Under the pieces are notes generated by a model. That model did no database searches. It was not told the origin of the DNA and saw only the letters and a list, made by a program, of their open reading frames with translations. From Leptothermofonsia sichuanensis E412 (GTDB taxonomy: Bacteria > Cyanobacteriota > Cyanobacteriia > Leptolyngbyales > Leptolyngbyaceae): a stretch of DNA of 64,000 nt. Position numbers and translations under genes: made by a program. Where the stretch lies: contig NZ_CP072600.1 in NCBI RefSeq assembly GCF_019891175.1, positions 5,890,001 to 5,954,000 on the forward strand, read 5' to 3'. Within the stretch, counting starts at the first letter, position 1; every line of letters starts with the position of its first letter. This document shows positions 20,633 to 27,932 of this stretch, piece after piece.

Positions 20633-21256
20633 ATGTCAGTCAAGCGAACCCACTATGAGGAGTTACTGGCTGAGTATAGTAACGCCGAGTCTGCGATCGC
20701 CCTGTTAAAGCGGTATCGCCCCTATCTGGAATTGTTACCCAGTATGCGTCGTCCTGGGGAAAGTCTGATCACGATTCCCCTCCCGATCATCAAGCGCCGT
20801 AGTCCTGTTCCCCAAAGCGGGCAGCATGGAACCAGTGCTTCGAGCAGTGCAAGCCTTTGCCTTCCCTGTGACATCGCCATCTTGATGTGTGATCCAGAGT
20901 GGAAGATTAAGACGGGAGTGGAGATTTTTGTTTTTATCCATCGTCCTGAGGAAGACTTTTCTGATTTATTAGGGCGCTGGCGCCAGACCCAAGTATCTCT
21001 GGCACCAGGCTATGAGTGGGATATGCCCCTGCGGTATCGGCATATTCTGAGTGAAGGAACAGACAATATTTACCCACTGTTTGTTGTCTTTGAAGGAACT
21101 CCGGATCGAATTAAACGAGGGCTTAAAGGTGCTTTTTTACCGTTTGTGACCCAGTCACTGGATACCAGCACCGCAGAAGAAGAGGCAGAACTTTCTGACA
21201 ATGAGCTTTTATGGGCAAATCATGAAGATTTCTTAACAGAATCGGATGATTTGTAG
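20633..21256 (+). CDS. conserved hypothetical protein downstream of pilC
   Basis: A 207-residue soluble protein of unknown function starting 4 nt after the pilC stop, which implies co-transcription and coupling. No membrane segment or signal peptide is visible. It is mixed alpha/beta with an acidic C-terminus (TAEEEAELSDNELL). The spacing suggests a link with pilus function but nothing in the sequence shows the role. Confidence 0.75.
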   Translation: MSVKRTHYEELLAEYSNAESAIALLKRYRPYLELLPSMRRPGESLITIPLPIIKRRSPVPQSGQHGTSASSSASLCLPCDIAILMCDPEWKIKTGVEIFVFIHRPEEDFSDLLGRWRQTQVSLAPGYEWDMPLRYRHILSEGTDNIYPLFVVFEGTPDRIKRGLKGAFLPFVTQSLDTSTAEEEAELSDNELLWANHEDFLTESDDL

Positions 21257-21345
21257 AATGACGCCCTGACGACTGGCACATCCTGCGTGACAGCAAATCT
21301 GAAGGAAATATAAAATCCTGGGGTCGTTAGGGTGAATTGATCGTT

Positions 21346-21498
21346 ATGACTGCTTTCACAATACTAGTTGTCTGCGTTCTATTTCTGGTCGGAGGCGGCG
21401 AATTGGCGCTTGCGGCCAGAAAGGGGATTCCAGGGGGACGGGTTGGTGGTGGCACCCGCTGTGAGCAACCCAGGCAACCTTATAAGCATGTTGATTAG
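21346..21498 (+). CDS. small secreted protein with DUF928-like GGRVGGGTR motif
   Basis: A 50-codon frame starting ATG at 21346. The first 22 residues are a clear signal peptide (hydrophobic core ending ALAARKG), followed by PGGRVGGGTRCEQP. That glycine-rich motif resembles the segment just after the signal peptide in DUF928 proteins, such as the one at 1842-2609. It may be a genuine tiny secreted protein or the 5' stub of a degraded DUF928 gene; the following 150 bp to ocp do not continue the family. GTTAGGGTG upstream is a weak ribosome-binding site. Confidence 0.45.
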   Translation: MTAFTILVVCVLFLVGGGELALAARKGIPGGRVGGGTRCEQPRQPYKHVD

Positions 21499-21647
21499 GG
21501 ATCTGCATACAGGGCAGTCACATCCAAGTGTATACTTTTGTGTATTTTTGTAAAATTTTATGTTACATTTCTTTACAGAGGGCAGGATGCTCTTCGTCAG
21601 AGAGATCTGACCGGCTCAGTTGTCCATCTAATAAGGTGATTTGTCCT

Positions 21648-22604
21648 ATGCCATTTACCATCGACTCAGCTCGAAGTATATTTCCTGGCACACTGACAGC
21701 AGATGTTGTTCCAGCAACTATCGCCCGGTTTAACCAGCTCAGTGCTGAAGACCAGTTAGCTCTGATTTGGTTTGCTTACACCGAGATGGGAAAAACGATT
21801 ACCGTTGCAGCCCCAGGTGCAGCCAGTATGGTGCTTGCTGAAGGGTTGTTAAATCAAATTCGGCAAATGCCTCCACTTGAACAGGCACAGGCCATGTGTG
21901 ACCTGGCAAATCGGGCGGACACTCCAATTTGTCGTGCCTACGCCGCTTTCAGTGCCAATATTAAGTTGGGATTCTGGTATCAGCTTGGACAATGGATGGA
22001 GCAAGGGATTGTTGCTCCCATTCCAGCAGGCTATAAGCTTTCTGCAAATGCTTCATCTGTGTTGCAAGCTATTCGTGAATTAGATGCAGGGCAGCAAATT
22101 ACGGTTCTGCGGAATGCGGTAGTGGATATGGGTTATGACCCCAGCAAACTGAGTGGCAACAGGGTTCTGGAACCAGTTGTACCTCCTAAGGAAATGGCAA
22201 AACGGACTCAGGTCACGATTGAGGGCGTAACTAACCCTACGGTGCTGGGGTATATCAACAACATGAATGCCAACGATTTTGATGCGGTCATCAATCTGTT
22301 TGCACCAGAAGGGGCGCTGCAACCTCCGTTCCAGAAACCAATTGTTGGGCGGGATAATGTCCTGCGGTATTTACAGGAAGAGTGCCAGAATCTAAAACTG
22401 ATGCCAGAGCGCGGGGTTTCTGAACCTGCTGATGATGGCTTTGTCCAGATCAAAGTCACTGGAAAAGTGCAAACTCCCTGGTTCGGTGCAGAGGTTGGGA
22501 TGAATATGGCCTGGCGATTCCTGCTGGATCCTCAAGGCAAGATTTTCTTTGTGGCGATCGACTTACTCGCTTCTCCCAAGGAATTGTTGAACTTGATTCG
22601 TTAA
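21648..22604 (+). CDS. ocp: orange carotenoid protein (photoprotective OCP)
   Basis: A 318-residue blue-light photoreceptor that quenches phycobilisome energy. The N-terminal all-helical carotenoid domain (about 15-165, MPFTIDSARSIFPGT start) is joined by a linker (RVLEPVVPPKEMAKRTQ) to an NTF2-like C-terminal domain (about 195-318) ending FFVAIDLLASPKELLNLIR. Linker and C-terminus resemble OCP1-type proteins. ATG at 21648 was chosen because the family begins MPFTID; AAGGTG lies upstream. The preceding 120 bp are AT-rich and probably hold the promoter. No FRP (fluorescence recovery protein) gene follows; repeats occupy the downstream space. Confidence 0.96.
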   Translation: MPFTIDSARSIFPGTLTADVVPATIARFNQLSAEDQLALIWFAYTEMGKTITVAAPGAASMVLAEGLLNQIRQMPPLEQAQAMCDLANRADTPICRAYAAFSANIKLGFWYQLGQWMEQGIVAPIPAGYKLSANASSVLQAIRELDAGQQITVLRNAVVDMGYDPSKLSGNRVLEPVVPPKEMAKRTQVTIEGVTNPTVLGYINNMNANDFDAVINLFAPEGALQPPFQKPIVGRDNVLRYLQEECQNLKLMPERGVSEPADDGFVQIKVTGKVQTPWFGAEVGMNMAWRFLLDPQGKIFFVAIDLLASPKELLNLIR

Positions 22605-22673
22605 CCGACTGGAAAATCGAAACAATTCCAATCTATACCAGTCCTAAAATCAGTTGTGAGTGTGAAAGGCTTT

Positions 22674-22706
22674 GTGAGAAAGGATTCCTGGAGAATCCTT
22701 TCTCAC
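22674..22706. terminator. perfect 14-bp hairpin after ocp
   Basis: Arms 22674-22687 (GTGAGAAAGGATTC) and 22693-22706 are perfect reverse complements with a 5-nt loop. It lies 70 bp after the ocp stop. There is no T-run after it, so it may be a terminator of a weaker type or an mRNA 3' stabiliser. Confidence 0.6.
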
Positions 22707-22827
22707 AATCCAGATAGGATCGCTATAATTTCTCAGTCTCTTCAAAAGGCTGGAGAATTCAACATTTTGCTATGGCTGATTACCAACTCATAACGCCATG
22801 TGCAGCTTTATTTAGGAAAAAACATTT

Positions 22828-23106
22828 AGGAAAAAAACATCTCGTTTCCAGGCTCTGCCTGGAAATGCCCCTGGTGAGGGCGCTGCCTCATGCTAAACCT
22901 GGAGGTAGTGCCCTCCTGTCACTCGTTACAAGGCAGAGCCTCGTAACGAGGAAAAGTCCTAAATTTGAGCTTCTCTGAACGAGAACTCAGGGGTTTCAGC
23001 CAATAAGTTGCACTTCGCGTCACTGGAGCCTGGTAACGAGGCTATAAGCACATGCTAATCACATACGAAGCTTGGAACGAGAGAAAGCTGCTTGGAACGA
23101 GGAAGC
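22828..23106. repeat. cluster of dispersed palindromic repeats
   Basis: About 280 bp of short palindromes and partial direct repeats between ocp and scpB. It contains CCAGGCTCTGCCTGG (22848-22862, also at 38825-38839), TTACAAGGCAGAGCCTCGTAACGAG-type arms, several GGAACGAG units, and a 72-bp block (22945-23016) that recurs inverted at 46650-46720. A reading frame through it (22772-22978) has no protein-like character. It is best read as non-coding repeat DNA. Confidence 0.75.
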
Positions 23107-23167
23107 TAAGAACTAACAACTTCCCCTCTCTCCTGTCTTCTCTCCCCTTGGGACAACTGCTGAGCCA

Positions 23168-23656
23168 TTACGGTTTTGTCAGGCTGTCCAGGTCTGGCAG
23201 TTGGCTGAGTTGAAAATACTGGCGAAACTTATCTGTAACCTGAAGCCAGTAAGAGCGCCCATCTGATTGTCTGCGTTTTTTCACAAAACCCAGTTCTACC
23301 AGTTCCTGGACGTGTTGGTAGGCACCAGATCCGCGCAGTTCGATTAAATCTGGTTGGGACAGGGGACCTTTCAGGGCGATCGCCGCCAATGTCCGTAATG
23401 CCCCCACCCCTAAATCGGCAGGAATTAAGGTTTGAACCAGATGATGAAAGGGTTCCCGCAGTTGTAAGGTATAGCCATCTGGAGTTTCCACCACCTCCAG
23501 AGCGCTATCCCGGCGGGCATAGTCTTCCATCAGTTCGATCAGTCCCTCTTCAACTGCATTGCGATCGCACCCGGCAAACTCAGCAATTTCTGAGACGGCG
23601 AGGGGCTGTGCTTTGAGATAAAGAATGGCTTCGATGGTGCTGGCAAGACGGGACAT
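23168..23656 (-). CDS. scpB: segregation and condensation protein B (ScpB)
   Basis: A 162-residue protein made of two winged-helix domains, the ScpB signature. The N-terminal block STIEAILYLKAQPLAVSEIAE and the central ALRTLAAIALKGPLSQPDLIELRGSGAYQHV are typical, with VQELVELGFVKKR in the second wing. ScpB joins SMC and the kleisin ScpA in chromosome organisation. It is slightly shorter than many bacterial ScpB proteins, as is usual in cyanobacteria. scpA is not in the window. Confidence 0.92.
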   Translation of the reverse strand: MSRLASTIEAILYLKAQPLAVSEIAEFAGCDRNAVEEGLIELMEDYARRDSALEVVETPDGYTLQLREPFHHLVQTLIPADLGVGALRTLAAIALKGPLSQPDLIELRGSGAYQHVQELVELGFVKKRRQSDGRSYWLQVTDKFRQYFQLSQLPDLDSLTKP

Positions 23657-24076
23657 AAGACAAGGATAAAGGATAGTTCAAGGATTTAATTAAAGGACTG
23701 GCTATCAGGTTACAGGATATGCCACTCAGGATCATGGATTAAATAAACCGAAAAATTGAGAACTCTACCACAGAGACACAGAGACACAGAGCTATTCCTT
23801 TGTGTCCTTTGTGCCTTAGTGGTTAGTTCCATCAGGGGTGAGTTCTACAGGTAATTAAATCCTCGATCCTGAAGCCTGAATCAACCATTCGCGCTGATTG
23901 CTGTGAAAATATCAGGGCTTATTGCTGTCATAGATTCCTGAATACCAGTCTCTGGCTATCCCGCATGGGCAGATCAAAGTCTTCTTTTCAGAAGTAATTC
24001 TCAATAATCAATCTTAGTTGAAAATAACAAATTTATTGTGTATCATTCTCATCAAATGGGAGTTATTGAGAAGACT
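23657..24076. other. divergent intergenic region scpB / furA
   Basis: 420 bp with the promoters of leftward scpB and rightward furA. It contains a dispersed repeat (23727-23830: a 30-nt block plus a CACAGAGACACAGAG-rich part) that recurs inverted at about 43540-43604. A Fur-like site lies just before furA. No gene was seen. Confidence 0.6.
24032..24050 (+). promoter_or_regulatory. candidate Fur-like operator before furA
   Basis: TTTATTGTGTATCATTCTC matches 12 of 19 positions of the Fur consensus (GATAATGATAATCATTATC), nearly all in the right half. The sub-sequence ATCATTCTCAT is identical to part of the strong Fur box at 55650-55668. Autoregulation of furA is known in cyanobacteria; here it is an inference from a weak site. 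Confidence 0.4.
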
Positions 24077-24538
24077 ATGATGGCTGCTCCTTATACCGCC
24101 GCTTCCCTGAAGGCAGAACTTAACGAGAAAGGCTGGCGCTTGACTCCTCAACGGGAGACAATTCTGCAAGTCTTCCAGAACCTGCCAAAGGGAAACCACC
24201 TCAGTGCTGAAGATCTCTACAATTTGTTGCAGGAGGATGGGGAGGCAATCAGCCTGTCCACTATTTATCGGACGCTAAAACTGATGGCACGGATGGGAAT
24301 TTTGCGCGAACTTGAGTTAGCAGAGGGCCATAAACATTATGAACTGAACCAGCCCTATCCCTATCACCATCATCATCTAATTTGCGTGCGCTGTAGTAAA
24401 ACTATTGAGTTTAAGAGTGACCCTGTCCTCAAAATTGGTGCAAAGACTGCCCAGAAAGAGGGCTATCACCTCCTGGACTGCCAACTGACGATCCATGCGG
24501 TCTGCCCGACCTGTCAGCGATCGCTGCTGCCTATTTGA
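24077..24538 (+). CDS. furA: ferric uptake regulator FurA
   Basis: A 153-residue iron-responsive repressor. The winged-helix DNA-binding domain (about 8-90) includes LKAELNEKGWRLTPQRETIL and SLSTIYRTLKLMARMGILREL. The dimerisation/metal domain has the HHHHLICVRC motif and a C-terminal CPTC. The whole sequence is very close in form to cyanobacterial FurA, not to Zur or PerR branches. ATG at 24077 or the adjacent ATG at 24080 gives the family N-terminus; an in-frame GTG at 24038 would start inside the promoter. It is the likely regulator of the Fur-box operon at 55.6 kb. Confidence 0.95.
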   Translation: MMAAPYTAASLKAELNEKGWRLTPQRETILQVFQNLPKGNHLSAEDLYNLLQEDGEAISLSTIYRTLKLMARMGILRELELAEGHKHYELNQPYPYHHHHLICVRCSKTIEFKSDPVLKIGAKTAQKEGYHLLDCQLTIHAVCPTCQRSLLPI

Positions 24539-24767
24539 GGGTAGTTGGAAGAAAAGAAAGTTACCTGAGGGCGGCTTTGCTGAAAGGCAGGATGAATTGA
24601 AAGGAAGTTTCAAGCATCCAGCGCTTTTTTCATATCTAGATTCAGCAATCCCCCTAAAGGCACTATAACAGGGGTTTGCCGATCACTAATCCCTGCTCAT
24701 CCTCATGACTATCACCATCTGTTGGGCTGGCTGTGGAGCGTAGACCCACAACCAGCTCAACAGGATT

Positions 24768-25367
24768 TTAGAAATCCCGGTGTCTGACCTGGGCATCAAA
24801 CCCATAGGCACGCAGGACATCTGCCTGAGTTTCAGCCGGGTCACGGTCTGTATAAGCACCCGCGTTAATAAACGTTCCCAGGCGAGAGTCCGCAAAGAAA
24901 GCTCCCGGTGCAATTCGTCTGACAAAAGCCAGGGTTTCTGGGTCATCGGATGGAATGGCAACCACATATCTCAACCCTTCTCTCACCCAGGGTCCAACTG
25001 TTGGAGGATAGATAGCTACCGGAGGGGCTACAACTACTGGAGGTCGAACAACTACTGGAGGGGCAATAACCACTGGAGGGCGGGCAATAGGACGAGAGGC
25101 ACAAGAAACTCTAGGTCCGCAATGAATTCTTGGCTGGCTTCTGTAGCAACTTGTGGATCGAGGGCGACTGCCACCACAGTGGGAGGGGCGTCCAGCAGAT
25201 GCAAGATCGGCGGTGGTCATTACAATCGCAGGTGCCAGAAGCAGGGCAGATACTCCCACCCACCGGGTCAGTTGCCTCCGCACTAAACTCTGATGGCCAG
25301 CGGAACGAGAGTGCACTTTGGGTGCTCGGCTGGCACGAGCAGAGTGCAGTAAGGCAAAGATTTTCAT
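24768..25367 (-). CDS. secreted proline-rich protein with SPOR-like end
   Basis: A 199-residue exported protein. A long N-region and hydrophobic core (about 30-58, ending LASAGRPSH) form the signal. A Cys/Ser/Arg-rich stretch (about 60-92) and a valine/proline repeat region (RPPVVIAPPVVVRPPVVV and similar, about 93-122) lead to a C-terminal domain of about 65 residues (RYVVAIPSDDPETLAF to the end) resembling small SPOR-like domains. SPOR domains bind glycan strands, so a periplasmic cell-wall role is possible. It stands alone, converging on furA. Confidence 0.7.
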   Translation of the reverse strand: MKIFALLHSARASRAPKVHSRSAGHQSLVRRQLTRWVGVSALLLAPAIVMTTADLASAGRPSHCGGSRPRSTSCYRSQPRIHCGPRVSCASRPIARPPVVIAPPVVVRPPVVVAPPVAIYPPTVGPWVREGLRYVVAIPSDDPETLAFVRRIAPGAFFADSRLGTFINAGAYTDRDPAETQADVLRAYGFDAQVRHRDF

Positions 25368-25693
25368 AGCTTTCCTACAGAAACTTGGACGAAAACAGCC
25401 TTAAATTGGCTATGTGATCTATTCTTTATTAAAAGTCTAGATTTATCAATTGTGCAAGCCAAAATTGATCGCTAAGGTTTGAACAAACCTGCGATTAATC
25501 GTTAAATTGCGATCGCCTCTTTAGATAAGTAAATTCACGCAAATCCCCAGAGAAATAGACTCTCTAGAGGTTCATGATTGTTCAGCCAGGGCTACAGACT
25601 GGGCAGGAGAAGCCAGTTGCAATCCTCCTAACAGGAAAGTTTTTTCAGAATTAATCCGTTAAGCAATCGATATTAATCCGTTAAGCAATCGAA
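25368..25693. other. intergenic region, no gene seen
   Basis: 326 bp between two leftward genes. It contains a HIP1 octamer near 25510 and a short direct repeat (TTAATCCGTTAAGCAATCGA, about 25653-25672 and 25673-25692) just after the SH3-protein stop. No hairpin with a T-run and no coding frame could be supported. Confidence 0.5.
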
Positions 25694-26221
25694 TCAATTT
25701 AGACGCTCTGCATATCCCGATTTAATCCATCCTTCCTGTCCGCTACTCTCAATTCTCACCTTTTGCCATTCTCCATCCGGACTGTCTTCAAGAATAATCA
25801 CCTGTTCGTTGTAATCAACCCCGCCAACTCGTTCTGCATCACGGTTGGGATCTCCTCTCAGGTTTAATCCCTGAGACAGCACAATCTTCGCCCGGTAACC
25901 CGATGCTTCTGTTTTTGGGGGAGACGGTTGAGCATTGGGAGAAGGGCTGGGAAAAGGACTGGGTATGGGAGACGGTTTAGCCGGGGCAGGACTGCCTGCC
26001 ACCTTTACAGGGTCGGCTGTGGAAGCAGGCTGGTTGCCCGGAGCAGGCTTGGCATCATCAGGAGCAGGCTTGTCGTTCGGAAAGGTTGGCTTAGGTGGAA
26101 GGGCTGTAAATTGAGATATGACATGTTGTGCCGCAATGAAACTGCCAGAAGCAATCAGGACCACTGCCAGAAACACCCCACTCAAGACTTTGATTAGATC
26201 AGACCATCTCATAGCATTCAC
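25694..26221 (-). CDS. SH3b-domain envelope protein
   Basis: A 175-residue protein. An N-terminal membrane helix (about 10-33, VFLAVVLIASGSFIAAQHVI) anchors it; a long Pro/Ala/Ser/Lys linker (about 40-105) follows; residues about 108-172 form a bacterial SH3 domain (AKIVLSQGLNLRGDPNRDAERVG start, EGWIKSGY end). Bacterial SH3 domains often bind peptidoglycan. A periplasmic wall-associated role is inferred. It lies 59 nt downstream of the AAA ATPase gene on the same strand. Confidence 0.8.
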   Translation of the reverse strand: MNAMRWSDLIKVLSGVFLAVVLIASGSFIAAQHVISQFTALPPKPTFPNDKPAPDDAKPAPGNQPASTADPVKVAGSPAPAKPSPIPSPFPSPSPNAQPSPPKTEASGYRAKIVLSQGLNLRGDPNRDAERVGGVDYNEQVIILEDSPDGEWQKVRIESSGQEGWIKSGYAERLN

Positions 26222-26280
26222 CCAAGAGTCGTTTTGGCTGCAATTGTATAGGCATTCGCAAAATTTGTTGCATGGGTAGC

Positions 26281-27804
26281 CTAATCTGGCTGCTGCATCT
26301 GTCGCTGGATGCGATTACTGAGGCTACTGTGTTTTGAAGCAAGGCGGGCTTTGCCAGCGGCGGCCCATTCCTGCAAAAACTGAATTTGTTCCTGAGCAGT
26401 TCGTGCTAGGGGAACAACCTGACTGGCGGCTTCTAGAATATCGTCCGTGGTAAAGTCACGGTTCTGACTGAATCCGATATGCATTGCCTCAATCAGGATT
26501 TGCTCAATTTCTGCACCAGAAAAGTCCGGCGTTTCATAGGCAAGTCGCTCCACATCATACTGTTTCAGGTTGTGGGGGCGCAGGCGAGCAAGATGGACGG
26601 AGAAGATTGCCTGCCGCTCATCCTGGGTAGGCAGACCCACGAAAAAGATTTCGTCAAACCGCCCCTTCCTCAGCATTTCTGGTGGAAGGGATTGAATGTT
26701 GTTCGCGGTAGCCACAACAAATACCGGCGAAGTTTTTTCTGCCATCCAGGTGATAAAGGTGCCAAAGACGCGGCTGGTGGTTCCGGCATCCCCTTTGCTG
26801 TCTACCCCGGAGAATGCCTTATCAATTTCATCAATCCACAGGATGCAGGGAGCCAGGGCTTCTGCTAATTGAATCATCTGGCGGGTGCGTGATTCAGACT
26901 CCCCGACCAGGCCGGCAAATAAACGTCCCACATCCAGGCGCAGGAGAGGCAAATGCCAGTGGTGGGCGATCGCCTTCGCCGTCAGGGATTTTCCAGTGCC
27001 CTGAATGCCTACCAGCAGCAGCCCACGCGGATGGGGTAAGCCATACTGACGTGCCCGTTCGGAAAATGCCCCCCCGCGTCGCAGGAGCCAATCTTTCAGG
27101 TTATCCAGCCCACCAATGTCAGAAATATTGGCGGTGGTGGGGTAAAAATCAAGAATTTGAGTCTGGCGGATGGTTTGCCGTTTTTCCTCCAGAATTAAGT
27201 CAACGTCTTCAGGGCGGAGTTCACCATGAGTCGCGATCGCTCGTGCCAGCACTCGCCGGATGCGCTCCAGGGAAAGTCCCTGGCAGGAGCGCACCAGATC
27301 ATCCAATGCCCGCCCTTCAAGGGGATGTCCGGTGGCTGCCAGCAGGCGTTCCACTTCTATGTGGATCTCGGCAGCGGCTGGGAGGGGAAAATCGAGGACC
27401 GTCAGGACCTCACTCAACTCGTCAGGAATGGTGACCTGGGGCGAAATAATCACCAGATTCTTCGGTTGGGACTTGAGTAAACGTGCCAGGTTCCGCAATT
27501 TACGGGAAACAGAAATATCTTCCAAAAATCGATGAAAGTCTCGCAGAACAAAGACGGCAGCAGCAGCGGCAGGCAATTTTTCAACAAACTCCAGGGCTTG
27601 CAGGGGATTCCGTTTCCCAAAACCGGCATCGTTGGGATTTCCCTGGTAGCCATCGACAAAATCCCAGATGTAAACCGCCCGGTTGCCAAGCTGTTTGGCT
27701 GAATGGGCGATCGCGGTTTCAATCCGCTCTTCTTCACGAGTAGGAATATAAATCAGTGGATACCGCGCTCGCAGCAGTAACTCAAACTCATCGCTAAAGC
27801 TCAT
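26281..27804 (-). CDS. Ycf46-like AAA+ ATPase
   Basis: A 507-residue AAA+ protein. The N-terminal third is a degenerate AAA-like region; the active AAA core (about 225-420) carries Walker A GIQGTGKS, Walker B CILWIDEIDKAF, sensor 1 ATANNIQSLPPEML and arginine finger region RKGRFDEIFFVGLP. The layout matches plastid/cyanobacterial Ycf46, a family linked with CO2 use and photosynthetic regulation in cyanobacteria. It may be co-transcribed with the SH3b gene downstream. The exact substrate is unknown. Confidence 0.88.
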   Translation of the reverse strand: MSFSDEFELLLRARYPLIYIPTREEERIETAIAHSAKQLGNRAVYIWDFVDGYQGNPNDAGFGKRNPLQALEFVEKLPAAAAAVFVLRDFHRFLEDISVSRKLRNLARLLKSQPKNLVIISPQVTIPDELSEVLTVLDFPLPAAAEIHIEVERLLAATGHPLEGRALDDLVRSCQGLSLERIRRVLARAIATHGELRPEDVDLILEEKRQTIRQTQILDFYPTTANISDIGGLDNLKDWLLRRGGAFSERARQYGLPHPRGLLLVGIQGTGKSLTAKAIAHHWHLPLLRLDVGRLFAGLVGESESRTRQMIQLAEALAPCILWIDEIDKAFSGVDSKGDAGTTSRVFGTFITWMAEKTSPVFVVATANNIQSLPPEMLRKGRFDEIFFVGLPTQDERQAIFSVHLARLRPHNLKQYDVERLAYETPDFSGAEIEQILIEAMHIGFSQNRDFTTDDILEAASQVVPLARTAQEQIQFLQEWAAAGKARLASKHSSLSNRIQRQMQQPD

Positions 27805-27932
27805 AGGAACATCCTCATGCCATATCTATGACGAATCTACAATGATATGGACGGAGATTGTTGCCTTGGGGGCAGGAAAGGCGATCGCTACAGCCCCCCT
27901 GTACCCCCTTGATGGGGGTGCTGAGTAGCAGT

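Noticed and set aside
22772-22978. 68-codon frame downstream of ocp
   Set aside because: Composed of palindromic dispersed repeats; amino-acid content is not protein-like.
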